NCBI RefSeq assembly: GCF_017352155.2 | Contig: NZ_CP071462.1 | Location: 1,550,001 to 1,614,000 of the forward strand | DNA from: Haloterrigena alkaliphila | GTDB lineage: Archaea > Halobacteriota > Halobacteria > Halobacteriales > Natrialbaceae | DNA length: 64,000 bases | Reading direction: 5' to 3' | Shown: one piece after another, positions 34,318 through 42,943 of the stretch | Position numbering within the stretch: the first letter of the stretch is position 1 | How the letters are laid out: every line of letters starts with the position of its first letter | Translations under genes and position numbers: made by a program | The notes under the pieces: generated by a model | The model's input: only the letters and a program-made list of their open reading frames with translations | What the model was told of the DNA's origin: nothing | The model's database searches: none

Positions 34318-35926
34318 CGGCTCCAACGATCCCGATGAGCGCGTCTTCCCGACCGTCCCCGAGTCGAACACGGACGACGACGAAGCGGTCATGTTCCCCG
34401 AAACGGGCGACGCCGCGCCGCGCTCGCGCGAGGGAACGGAGCACGCTCGAGACGGCGCCATCGCGACGGACGGCGGCGCTAACGACGACAGCTGCTCGCC
34501 CGACACCTGCACCTGCGGCGAGAAGACGGCCGAGCCGACCGCCGAATCGGCCGGCGATAAGCGCGTCGCCACCGACGGAGCGGGCGCCGCCAACGTCGAC
34601 GAGATGGGCGAACTCGGCGAGCTCGAGTTCACCGAGCCCGCGGAGAACGTCAGCCAGGACGTCTACGGCGACGCGCCGGACACCCGCGTCGGGGTTCCGG
34701 AGGGTGTCAATCTCGAGACGCCGGAGTACTCGATCCGGTCGCGGATGAACGACATCGAGACGCCCGACGAGAAGACCTGGTTCATGGAACTGGACGAGGC
34801 GGTCATCGACGAGGGCCGCTGTATCCAGTGTGGGACCTGCGTCGCCGCCTGTCCCTCGGACTCGATCGGCGTCGGCGACGACGACCTGCCGGAACTGGTC
34901 AAGATGTGTACCGGCTGTTCGCTCTGTTGGGACTTCTGTCCCCGCGGCGGCCTGCGCTACGAGCGCCAGTGGAAGATCACCGGCGGCGAGGACAACGTCA
35001 AGGGCGCCGGCGACCCGATCACGGAGTTCTCCGCGAAGGTCGAGGACGACTGGACCGACGGCGCCCAGGACGGCGGCGTCGTCACCGGTATCCTCGCGAC
35101 GCTGCTCGAGGAGGGCGAGATCGACGGCGCGCTCGTCGCCACCGAGAGCGAGGAAGAGGAGTGGAAGGCAGAGAGCTACCTCGCGACCACGACCGAGGAA
35201 CTCATCGCGAACGCCGGCACCGTCTACAACCAGACGCTCGCGCTGGGCAACCTCGACCTGAAACAGTGGGAGCACAAGCTCCCCGACAAGGACTGGGACG
35301 ACCTCTCGCTCGCGCTGGTCGGCACGCCCTGCGAGATCGAGGGCATCCGCGCCCTGCAGGACTTCGAGTGGGACTACCAGGCCCAGAACGAGGGCATCCG
35401 CGCGGTGGACTACACCATCTCGCTGATGTGTACGAAGAACTTCAACTACTACAGCCTCATGGGCGAGCAGTTGGAGGAAAAGCGGGGCATCTCGCCCGAG
35501 GAGATCGGCAAGATGGACGTCCTCCACGGCAAGATGATGGTCTACGGCCACGACGGCGAGATGATCCTCGAGGAGGACGTCGAGAACTTCCACGACGCCG
35601 CGCTGAAGGGCTGTGACGAGTGTGCCGACTTCACCGGCTTCTGTTCGGACATCACCGTCGGCTCCGTCGGCTCGGCCGACGACTACTCGAGCGTCATCAT
35701 CCGGACCGAGCAGGGGATGAAGGCGTGGGACCTCACCGAGCCGAACCTCGACTACCACGACTTGGAGGACAAGTCCGCGGTCGGCAAACTGCAGGGCTGG
35801 GACAAGAAGAAGGCCTTCGAGAGCCTCGAGCGTCCCTTCGACCCCGACGCGCCGCGCTTCATCGACTACACCGACCACGCCGAGAACTACGGCACGGCGC
35901 TGAACCCCCACGACCAGGGCCACTAG
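34307..35926 (+). CDS. FrhB-like F420 hydrogenase/dehydrogenase beta-subunit protein
   Basis: A 539-residue protein with the coenzyme F420 hydrogenase beta-subunit C-terminal domain (about residues 240-530), which binds FAD and F420. Two ferredoxin-type 4Fe-4S motifs precede it: Cys172/175/178/182 and Cys201/204/207/211. The first 150 residues are acidic and low-complexity with a Cys cluster near residues 62-69 (CSPDTCTC). ATG 34307 overlaps the reductase stop by 11 bp, so it is in the same operon. It likely passes electrons to the siroheme reductase. Confidence 0.9.
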   Translation: MGTNGSNDPDERVFPTVPESNTDDDEAVMFPETGDAAPRSREGTEHARDGAIATDGGANDDSCSPDTCTCGEKTAEPTAESAGDKRVATDGAGAANVDEMGELGELEFTEPAENVSQDVYGDAPDTRVGVPEGVNLETPEYSIRSRMNDIETPDEKTWFMELDEAVIDEGRCIQCGTCVAACPSDSIGVGDDDLPELVKMCTGCSLCWDFCPRGGLRYERQWKITGGEDNVKGAGDPITEFSAKVEDDWTDGAQDGGVVTGILATLLEEGEIDGALVATESEEEEWKAESYLATTTEELIANAGTVYNQTLALGNLDLKQWEHKLPDKDWDDLSLALVGTPCEIEGIRALQDFEWDYQAQNEGIRAVDYTISLMCTKNFNYYSLMGEQLEEKRGISPEEIGKMDVLHGKMMVYGHDGEMILEEDVENFHDAALKGCDECADFTGFCSDITVGSVGSADDYSSVIIRTEQGMKAWDLTEPNLDYHDLEDKSAVGKLQGWDKKKAFESLERPFDPDAPRFIDYTDHAENYGTALNPHDQGH

Positions 35927-36015
35927 GTCGGTTCGCCGCGATTTCTTCTCCGATTCGTTCGATAGCGGTTCCCCGGATCTACGTCACGAGCGCCGCGTAC
36001 GCGTCAGCAGCGGAC

Positions 36016-36453
36016 TCAGGTCTCGATCGTGTACGTCGTGACGTCCGCTCCCTCGTCGACGGTGACGGCGACGGACTGGCCCGTCGGTCGGAGGATGTCC
36101 GTGACCGCGGCTTCCGGCCCGGGCGCGAGTTCCGTCGGGAACGCGAGTTCGACGGTTGCGTCGGGGACGTCGTGGCGTTCCGCGGTGGCCTGCACGACGT
36201 CCCCGTCGTCGACGTGGACCGTTATCGCGACGTCCGGTCTGGGGCCGTCGTCCGTCCCGTCCGAAACGGTGACTGCTCGAACGCCGTCGTCGAGTTCGAA
36301 CGCACGGGGCTCGTCGGTCGCCACCGTCTCGTCGTGTTCGTCGGCGAGATACGCCTCGAGGCGGGCGACGTACTCGGTTTCGAGTGCGAGTTTCGCGAGC
36401 CGCGCTCCCTCTTCGTCGTCCAGCGCCGTCGGTTGCCGGGCCTGCTCGTCCAT
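36016..36453 (-). CDS. Acidic haloarchaeal protein of unknown function
   Basis: A 145-residue soluble acidic protein (MDEQARQPTALDDEE). An N-terminal helix is followed by a beta-rich domain. No membrane segment, Cys or catalytic motif. I do not recognise the family. It is isolated between the F420-type gene (convergent) and the PAP2 gene (divergent). Confidence 0.65.
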   Translation of the reverse strand: MDEQARQPTALDDEEGARLAKLALETEYVARLEAYLADEHDETVATDEPRAFELDDGVRAVTVSDGTDDGPRPDVAITVHVDDGDVVQATAERHDVPDATVELAFPTELAPGPEAAVTDILRPTGQSVAVTVDEGADVTTYTIET

Positions 36454-36615
36454 ACCAGTCGCGGTACCGGCCCGGACGAAAAGAAATCGTCTCGTAACGT
36501 TCGCGACGGCGGGTTCTCCGTCGGTGGCTCGCCCCGCCCCCGCGTTTTCTTCGCGCCGCGACTCGAGCCGCGGCGAGCCGACACCGATTAGTGACCCGTC
36601 GGCGTAGCGTCGACC

Positions 36616-37329
36616 ATGTCCAGGGGCATCGGCGCGTTGCCGGCGATTCAGGAGCTCGTCCCCGAGTGGGCGGTGCTGCTGGTCGCCCTCGTGACCCAGC
36701 TGGGAGACGTCTGGTTCCTGACCCTCCTCGTCGCGGTCGTCTACTGGGTTCGGCCCGACGACCGCGAGGACGCCGCCGTCGTCGTCGGGCTGATGCTGGC
36801 CGGGTTCTCGCTGATCACCGCCCTGAAGTACGCCTTCGCCCTGCCTCGTCCCGGCCAGCCGCTCGCGGAACTCGAGACGCTGGGACCGCTGGCCCGGTCG
36901 CTGTACGAGGCGACGGGGACGGCCGACGGCTACGGCTTCCCGAGCGGACACGCCGTCCTGACGACGGTCGTCTACGGCGCGCTCGCCGGGCGACTTTCGG
37001 TCGGGACGGCCCGCCAGCGCGCGCTGGGCGCGGCGACCGTCGTCGCGCTCGTCGCCGCCTCGAGGGTCGCACTGGGCGTTCACTACCTCGTCGACGTCGT
37101 GGCCGGAATCGCCGTCGGACTGGCGTTCCTGTTCGTCGCGAACCGGCTGACGGCGCGCTACCCTACCGACCGGCTCACGGTCGCGTTCTCGCTGGCGATC
37201 ACCCTCGCGATCGTCGCGCTCGTCGTCAGCGGCGGGACGATAGACGCCGTGTTGCTGCTCGCCGCCTCGTTCGCCGCGTTCGGGGGGCTCGAGCTCCGAC
37301 GGCGCGTTCGCGACCGGACGTCGGTCTAG
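36616..37329 (+). CDS. PAP2-family membrane phosphatase
   Basis: A 237-residue integral membrane phosphatase. The three catalytic motifs are present: KYAFALPRP (KX6RP), PSGH in the second, and SRVALGVHYLVDV (SRX5HX3D) in the third. About six hydrophobic segments. Family members hydrolyse lipid phosphates or pyrophosphates at the membrane surface; exact substrate unknown. Confidence 0.93.
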   Translation: MSRGIGALPAIQELVPEWAVLLVALVTQLGDVWFLTLLVAVVYWVRPDDREDAAVVVGLMLAGFSLITALKYAFALPRPGQPLAELETLGPLARSLYEATGTADGYGFPSGHAVLTTVVYGALAGRLSVGTARQRALGAATVVALVAASRVALGVHYLVDVVAGIAVGLAFLFVANRLTARYPTDRLTVAFSLAITLAIVALVVSGGTIDAVLLLAASFAAFGGLELRRRVRDRTSV

Positions 37330-37370
37330 CGCGTTCCGTCTTCGATTTCTCGAGACGCAAGCGGGGACGC

Positions 37371-38330
37371 TCAGAGCACCGCACCCGACTGCAGGATCGC
37401 GATCAGGACGGTGAGCACCGGGATCGAAAGCAGCGTCGTGAGAAAGACGCACGTCGAGACGTACTCGGAGACGAGCACTCCCTCGGAGCGCGCGCTGCCG
37501 GCGAACTCGATGACGAGGATCAGCGGCGTCACCGCGGCGGGCATCGCGGTCTCGAGGACGAACACGCGCGCGACGGTCGGATTCTCGAAGCCCACGAGGA
37601 GCGCGATTCCGAGTCCGACGACGGGGGCGACTCCCATCTTGAGCGCCGTCGCGGGCCAGGCGCGGGAGACCGCCGACGCGGTGTCGGTTCGCGCGAGTTG
37701 AATTCCGAGGATGAGCAACATCAGCGGGATCGAGGCGTCGCCGACGAGTTGCAGCGTCTCCATCGCCGCCGTGTCCGCGGACGGGACCAGATCTAGCGCC
37801 CGCGCGGCCAGTGCGGCGACGACGGCGTAGGCCAGCGGGATGTAGAACACCCGTCGGACGCCCTCGAGGCCGGCGGAGCCGCTGCTCCGGGAGGCGACGT
37901 AGACGCCGAGGGTGTACATCAGCACGGACTGGACCGAGAGGAAGAGGACGGCCGTCTGGCGGCCGACCTCGCCGAACGCGAAGTCGGAGACGGGGATCCC
38001 GAGGTTCCCCGAGTTGGTGAAGATCGCGACCAACACCAGCGCGCTCAGTGCGGGCTCGCGCTCGCCGGTGGCGCGCCCGACGAGTTCGGCGACCGCCCAC
38101 ATCGCGGCCGTGAAGGCGACGATGCCGACAGCCACCCGCGCGAGCGTCGCCGCCGCGAGTCGCGTCACCGCGAGGCTGTGAAACACCAGCGCGGGCGCCA
38201 GCACGTAGACGACGGCCGTGTTCAGCGGTTCCGGATCGATCTCCTTGACGGTCGCCAGCACGTAGCCGACCCCCGCGATCGCGACGATCGGGCCGATCGC
38301 CGAGGCGAAGATGCCGACCAGATCGGCCAT
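37371..38330 (-). CDS. AEC-family transporter
   Basis: A 319-residue membrane protein with ten hydrophobic segments of the auxin efflux carrier (AEC)/BART type, which exports small organic acids or malate-like anions. Asn/Pro-containing motifs 'TNSGNLGIPV' and 'GVGIALLVGF' typical of the family are present. Convergent with the PAP2 gene. Confidence 0.92.
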   Translation of the reverse strand: MADLVGIFASAIGPIVAIAGVGYVLATVKEIDPEPLNTAVVYVLAPALVFHSLAVTRLAAATLARVAVGIVAFTAAMWAVAELVGRATGEREPALSALVLVAIFTNSGNLGIPVSDFAFGEVGRQTAVLFLSVQSVLMYTLGVYVASRSSGSAGLEGVRRVFYIPLAYAVVAALAARALDLVPSADTAAMETLQLVGDASIPLMLLILGIQLARTDTASAVSRAWPATALKMGVAPVVGLGIALLVGFENPTVARVFVLETAMPAAVTPLILVIEFAGSARSEGVLVSEYVSTCVFLTTLLSIPVLTVLIAILQSGAVL

Positions 38331-38483
38331 CGGTCACCGCTCCCCCGATCGGTCGGAGGATCGACTCGAGGGACTCGCCGAACTCGGAACGATCGCTCGC
38401 ATCACGGCACAGATACGCTTCGTCGTCGATATGGGAGTTACGATCGGTGCGTCGCGTGTCGGTCGCCCGGGGCGTCGCCTTCG

Positions 38484-38557
38484 TTCTTTAAGTGCTTCTG
38501 GTCACAAGGTAGAGCTATGACGGGACGACGCCGTTCTCCGGACTGCTAATCGGATAG
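38484..38557 (+). ncRNA. Tandem small RNA-like unit, copy 1
   Basis: Copy 1 starts with CTTTAAGTGCTTCTGGT, a TATA-like promoter start, then ACAAGGT and AGCTA. About 28 bp on lies the likely RNA start near GACGGGA. The 75-bp segment recurs 118 bp downstream with conserved spacing. A 10-codon frame (MTGRRRSPDC) exists here, but its ATG is ACG in the second copy, so the product is probably not a peptide. Confidence 0.45.
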
Positions 38558-38601
38558 TCGCAACACCGTCTTTCTCGGCTATTAGGACTGGATTCCGTAC
38601 C

Positions 38602-38678
38602 TCCTTTAAGTGCTTCTGGTTACAAGGTGAAGCTACGACGGGAGAACGTCCCCTTCTCGCGGTGCTCGATCGATTAGC
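38602..38678 (+). ncRNA. Tandem small RNA-like unit, copy 2
   Basis: Copy 2 has the same CTTTAAGTGCTTCTGGT block (38604-38620), then TACAAGGTGAAGCTACGACGG. The downstream 40 bases diverge but keep the positions of TTCTC, TGCT and ATCG. GACG...CGTC pairing may form a small stem. The region 38331-38740 has no protein gene. Confidence 0.45.
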
Positions 38679-38740
38679 GGCGCGTGTCCGTCGCGTTCGT
38701 TTCAGCGGACTTATCTCGCGAGACCGGAAAGCGGAGCCGT

Positions 38741-39355
38741 ATGACAGCCGACGCGCGGATTCGAGTCGCGACGCCGGACGACGCCGGCGCCGTCCGCGAC
38801 ATCTACGCCCCCTTCTGCGAGTCGACGGCGGTCACGTTCGAGGAGACGCCGCCGACCGCAGCCGAGATGGCCGACCGGATCGAGTCGACCCTCGAGCGCT
38901 ATCCGTGGCTCGTCTGCGAACGGGACGGGCGGGTCGTCGGCTACGCCTACGCGAGCCGACTGCGCAAGCGCCGGGCCTACCAGTGGACGGTCGAACTCTC
39001 CGTCTACGTGGCCGACGACGCCCGACGGTCGGGCGTCGGGCGCGCGCTTTACGCGTCGCTGTTCGCCGTCCTCGAGCGCCAGGGCGTTCGCGACGCCTAC
39101 GCCGTGACGACGGTTCCGAACCCCGACACCGAGCGGTTTCACGAGCGGCTGGACTTCGAGCGCTGCGTCGACTTTCCGACCATCGGCTACACCGAGGGCG
39201 AGTGGCGCGACGTCGCGTGGTGGCGCCGATCGATCGGCGAGAAGACGGCCGATCCCGATCCGATCACGCCGCTGCCCGAACTCCGGGACCGGCTGGACGA
39301 CGCCGACTGGGACGCGCTCGTTCGGGCCGGTGAGGACCGCCTCGAGCGACCGTAA
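38741..39355 (+). CDS. GNAT acetyltransferase, phosphinothricin acetyltransferase-like
   Basis: A 204-residue GNAT enzyme of the Pat/MnaT type that acetylates phosphinothricin-like or methionine-sulfoximine amines in relatives. Conserved segments: IRVATPDDAGAVRDIY, VTFEETPPT, ARRSGVGRALY (acetyl-CoA loop) and NPDTERFHERLDF. The C-terminal 35 residues extend beyond the usual domain. ATG 38741 gives the normal N-terminus; an upstream GTG adds residues unlike the family. Confidence 0.88.
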   Translation: MTADARIRVATPDDAGAVRDIYAPFCESTAVTFEETPPTAAEMADRIESTLERYPWLVCERDGRVVGYAYASRLRKRRAYQWTVELSVYVADDARRSGVGRALYASLFAVLERQGVRDAYAVTTVPNPDTERFHERLDFERCVDFPTIGYTEGEWRDVAWWRRSIGEKTADPDPITPLPELRDRLDDADWDALVRAGEDRLERP

Positions 39356-39396
39356 GTCGTTCACCGCTCGAGCGCCGTTCAACACCCGAGCGCCGT

Positions 39397-40086
39397 TCAA
39401 CACCCGAGTCGCTCGGCCAGATCGGCCAGCCCCTCGCAGACGAGGTCCGGTTCGGCGCCGAACGGCTCCCGCGGGTTCCCCTTGCGGTCCAGCCAGACGC
39501 CCTGCATCCCGGCGTGGATCGCCCCCTGCACGTCAAACCACAGCGCGGAGACGTGGGCGACCTCCTCGATCGGCGTTCCCGTCCGGCCCGCGGCGTGGCG
39601 GTACAGGTCGGGGTCCGGTTTGAACCGCTCGAGTTCGTCCGCGCTGATCGTGTCGACGAGCAGGTCCCCGATCTCGGCGCCCTCGACCATCGACTCGAGC
39701 ATCTCGGGGTTTCCGTTCGAGAGCACGTAACAGTCGTAGCCGCCCTCGCGAAGGCGTTCGACGCTTTCCCGAACGTCGTCGAACACCCGCAAGTCGTGGT
39801 ACGTCGAGAGGATGTCCTCGCGTTCCTCGTCGGTCGCGTCGATATCGTGGGCCGCGAGCGCGTACTCGAGGGCGTCGCGGTTGACGTCGTAGAACGGCTC
39901 GTAGACGTCCGTCTGGTTCCCGACGAGGGTGTACTGCATCGAGCGGCTCCGCCACAGCCGCGAGATCGGCTCCGGATCGTCGACGCCGGGGTGGTCCGCC
40001 AGCGCCGTTTCGACTGCGTCGACGTCGACGAGCGTGCTGTAGGAGTCGAACGTGACGGTCGTCACGCGGTCGGGATCGAACGCCAT
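39397..40086 (-). CDS. Haloacid dehalogenase type II (HAD hydrolase)
   Basis: A 229-residue HAD-superfamily protein. Motif I is FDSYSTLVD with Asp in the nucleophile position, motif II is VLSNGNPEM, motif III Lys in RFKPDPDLY and motif IV 'SALWFDVQGA', in which the usual metal-binding SxxxxD shows S-A-L-W-F-D. This matches 2-haloacid dehalogenases. The last codons overlap an 18-bp tandem duplication (39369-39404). Confidence 0.88.
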   Translation of the reverse strand: MAFDPDRVTTVTFDSYSTLVDVDAVETALADHPGVDDPEPISRLWRSRSMQYTLVGNQTDVYEPFYDVNRDALEYALAAHDIDATDEEREDILSTYHDLRVFDDVRESVERLREGGYDCYVLSNGNPEMLESMVEGAEIGDLLVDTISADELERFKPDPDLYRHAAGRTGTPIEEVAHVSALWFDVQGAIHAGMQGVWLDRKGNPREPFGAEPDLVCEGLADLAERLGC

Positions 40087-40230
40087 AGCTGGGGTTACGG
40101 CCTCGAGGGCCAAGAAACGGGGCCGTGAACGGGCCGTCAGCGGGATCGACTCCCAGGTATTAGCGCGATCCGGCACCCCGCCGGTCGATCGACCGAAGCC
40201 GCTTAGTGGCTCAGAACCGCCAGTTCGCCC

Positions 40231-40896
40231 ATGGATCCCTCGAACTACGGCACCTACCTCGTCACCCAGCAGTCGCTCTCCGAGGACCGGTCGACGCTCG
40301 AGATCGTCCGCGCGGCGATCGAGGGCGGCGTCGACGTCGTGCAACTGCGGGAGAAGGAGACCGAAGCGCGCTTCCGGTACGACCTCGGCCGCGAACTGCG
40401 CGAGGTGACCGCCGAGGCGGGCGTGGACCTGATCGTCAACGACCGCGCGGACGTCGCGGAGGCGATCGACGCCGACGGGGTCCACGTGGGTCAGTCGGAC
40501 CTCCCGGTCGGCGTCGCGCGGGACCTGCTCGGTTCCGACGCGGTCGTCGGCTGTTCGACGTCGGCGGTCGAAGAGGCGCTCGAAGCTGAGGCCGCAGGTG
40601 CGGACTACCTCGGCGTCGGCGCGGTTTACGGAACGTCTTCGAAGGACGTCGCCGCCGAGGAGGACGGCATCGGTCCCGAACGGATCGCCGCCATCGCGGA
40701 CGCGGTCTCGATCCCGGTCGTCGGCATCGGCGGGATCACGGCCGACAACGCGGGACCGGTCGTCGAGGCCGGCGCGGCCGGCGTGGCCGTCATTAGCGAG
40801 ATCACCGCGGCCGACGATCCGCGGGCCGCGACCGAAGCGCTCGCTGCCGCCGTCGAAACGCCAAAGGACGTCGGTCGCGGAGGAGAAGAGGAATGA
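40231..40896 (+). CDS. thiE: Thiamine phosphate synthase
   Basis: A 221-residue ThiE that joins HMP-PP and thiazole phosphate. Conserved stretches are QLREK, VNDRADVA, GVHVGQSDL, GCST and GIGGI. In an operon with thiM: the stop overlaps the next ATG (ATGA). I looked for a TPP riboswitch upstream and saw none. Confidence 0.96.
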   Translation: MDPSNYGTYLVTQQSLSEDRSTLEIVRAAIEGGVDVVQLREKETEARFRYDLGRELREVTAEAGVDLIVNDRADVAEAIDADGVHVGQSDLPVGVARDLLGSDAVVGCSTSAVEEALEAEAAGADYLGVGAVYGTSSKDVAAEEDGIGPERIAAIADAVSIPVVGIGGITADNAGPVVEAGAAGVAVISEITAADDPRAATEALAAAVETPKDVGRGGEEE

Positions 40897-41723
40897 ACGT
40901 CACTGACATCGCCGCCGCCGACCTCGCCGACTCCGTTCGGACCGTCCGGGAGACGGAGCCGCTCGTCCAGCACGTGACCAACACGGTGACGATCGACGAC
41001 GTCGCGAACCTGACGCTGCACTGGGGCGGGCTCCCGGTGATGGCCGACTCCTTCGGCGACGCCGGCGAAATGACCGCGGCCGCGCGCGCACTCGTCATCA
41101 ACATCGGCCAGGTGCCCGACGACCGCGTCGAGGCCATGCACGAGGCCGGCCGGAAGGCCAACGAGCGCGACGTTCCGGTCGTCCTCGACCCCGTCGGCCT
41201 CGGCTCGACCCCCTCGCGCGAGGCGGTCACCGAGAGCCTCCTCGAGGCGGTCGACTTCGCCGCGATCAAGGGCAACTACGGCGAGATAAGCGCCTTGGCC
41301 GGGGTCGAAGCGAACGTCGAGGGCGTCGAGTCCATCGGCGACTACGAGGAGATCGAGGAGACGGCCCGCTCCGTCGCCGACTCGACCGGCGCAGTCGTCG
41401 TCGCCTCGGGCGTCGAGGACGTCGTCGCCGACGCCGACGGCGCGGTCCGAATCACCGACGGCCACGAGATGCTCGGCGAGATCGTCGGCACCGGCTGCAT
41501 GCTCGGCGCGACCGTCGGTACCTTCGCCGGCGCGCTCGAGGACCCCCGTGAGGCTGCCGTCCACGGGACGCTCGCGTTCGGGCTGGCGGGCGAACGCGCG
41601 GCCGAGATGCCCCACGAGGGGCCGGCCAGCTTCCGCACCAACTTCCACGACGCGGTCGCCGGATTCGATCCCGACGAGGCGGCCCAACTGGACCTCGCGG
41701 GACGGATCGAACGCGTCGACTGA
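40893..41723 (+). CDS. thiM: Hydroxyethylthiazole kinase
   Basis: A 276-residue ThiM, the ribokinase-fold kinase that makes thiazole phosphate for ThiE. Conserved segments: VQHVTNTVTID (near the N-terminus), VLDPVGLG, IKGNYGEI and GTGCMLGA. Together with ThiE this is a thiamine salvage operon. Confidence 0.96.
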   Translation: MNVTDIAAADLADSVRTVRETEPLVQHVTNTVTIDDVANLTLHWGGLPVMADSFGDAGEMTAAARALVINIGQVPDDRVEAMHEAGRKANERDVPVVLDPVGLGSTPSREAVTESLLEAVDFAAIKGNYGEISALAGVEANVEGVESIGDYEEIEETARSVADSTGAVVVASGVEDVVADADGAVRITDGHEMLGEIVGTGCMLGATVGTFAGALEDPREAAVHGTLAFGLAGERAAEMPHEGPASFRTNFHDAVAGFDPDEAAQLDLAGRIERVD

Positions 41724-41841
41724 GGCGATTCGCGTTCGCGGCCGCGTTCACGTCTTCGTCCCCGTCCGATTGCAGCGCTCGAGCCGTTCCACCTCCGGAG
41801 CGATTGAAACCATTTTAACGGCCCCGGATGAACGATACCGT

Positions 41842-42114
41842 ATGGCACGAGAAAACCTCGACGACGCGGCGGCGACGCTCCGGGAGGCCGCCGACGCGGC
41901 GTCCGACGACGAGACGCGCGACCGACTCGAGAATCAGGCGAACGAATTCGCCACCCACGCCGACGCCGACCGCGGACCCGACCACGGGAAACTGGCCCGA
42001 CACGAGCACATCCTCACCGATATCGCCGACGACGAGGGCGGCGAGGTCGCCGACCGCATCGAGGACGCTCTCGCGTCGATTCGGGCGTTTCGGGAGACGG
42101 TAGAGGGCGTTTAA
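41842..42114 (+). CDS. Small helical haloarchaeal protein
   Basis: A 90-residue, highly charged helical protein (MARENLDDAAATLREAADAA). It resembles a conserved haloarchaeal family (DUF7553 type, from memory). The pattern 'ADADRGPDHGKLARHEHIL' is probably the family signature. A TTTTAA box lies 27 bp before the start. Function unknown. Confidence 0.72.
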   Translation: MARENLDDAAATLREAADAASDDETRDRLENQANEFATHADADRGPDHGKLARHEHILTDIADDEGGEVADRIEDALASIRAFRETVEGV

Positions 42115-42140
42115 CGACCGCGAAAAACCGTTTATCCCGT

Positions 42141-42776
42141 TCAGCAGACCGGCTTTGGATTCGCGCCCATCGCCTCCAGATTCTCGACGTACTCGTCGTA
42201 GGCGGCCTGGATCGCCCCGTCGGCGGCCTCGCGGGCGCGCTCCAGATCGTCGTCGCTCTCACAGACCGCCTCGAGCAGCGCCTGCGCGCGCTCGAGCTGG
42301 TCGTCAAGGTCTTCGCCGAACTCGCGGAAGACGCCGGCGGTCTGGGGGTCGGCGTCGCCGACGAAGTAGCCGACGACCTGTTCCTTCGAGCGTTTGCTGG
42401 CGAGGATCCGACCGATAAGGGCGCCGACGCGCTCGACGGTCGATTCCCGGTCCCGCAGGTAGTCGTGGAGCTTAGGGACCCGGTCCGGCTCGTACTCCTC
42501 GTTCCCGAGGTGGTCGAGCGTGATCTCGTAGTGGCTCTCCTCCTCCGCCGCGGTGGTCTCGAAGGCCTCGCGGGCCTCGTCGTGGGTCTCGCTCTCGATC
42601 CACTCGCGGAACGTCTGCCAGGCCGCGTGTTCGGCGTCCACCGTCGCCTCGAGGACGGGTTCGGTGTCGATGTCGCCGCCGGTGTCGGCGTACAGCGATT
42701 TCGACGACCCGAGTCGCGAGAGGGCCGTCTGATTGTCCTCGCGCACGGTCTCGACGAACGCTTCGGAATCGTTCAT
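42141..42776 (-). CDS. Rubrerythrin/ferritin-like protein
   Basis: A 211-residue all-helical protein. Two ExxH-type motifs, 'DAEHAAW' and 'EEESHYEI', sit on consecutive helices as in di-iron ferritin-like proteins. A C-terminal helical pair follows. No rubredoxin domain is present. It may act in peroxide detoxification, but the full ligand set cannot be confirmed by eye. Confidence 0.78.
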   Translation of the reverse strand: MNDSEAFVETVREDNQTALSRLGSSKSLYADTGGDIDTEPVLEATVDAEHAAWQTFREWIESETHDEAREAFETTAAEEESHYEITLDHLGNEEYEPDRVPKLHDYLRDRESTVERVGALIGRILASKRSKEQVVGYFVGDADPQTAGVFREFGEDLDDQLERAQALLEAVCESDDDLERAREAADGAIQAAYDEYVENLEAMGANPKPVC

Positions 42777-42943
42777 AACCGCTTCTTCAACCGGCCTCGA
42801 GTTAGATCTGTCGCGATGGGTCCCTCGTTGTGCTCTGGTGCAACCGTCGGTTCGTTCCGGTCGACATGAACCGATTATTGTCCGCATAACCGGACTCTAA
42901 CGAGTCTATAACAATCACTACTTGGCGGATTTTTGCGACTGGA

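Noticed and set aside
38518-38550. Ten-residue peptide in the first tandem unit (MTGRRRSPDC)
   Set aside because: Its ATG is ACG in the second unit and the frame is not kept, so I treat the region as non-coding.
40100-40230. Possible TPP riboswitch before thiE
   Set aside because: The conserved CUGAGA and ACYUGA-type core motifs are not visible in the 130-bp leader.
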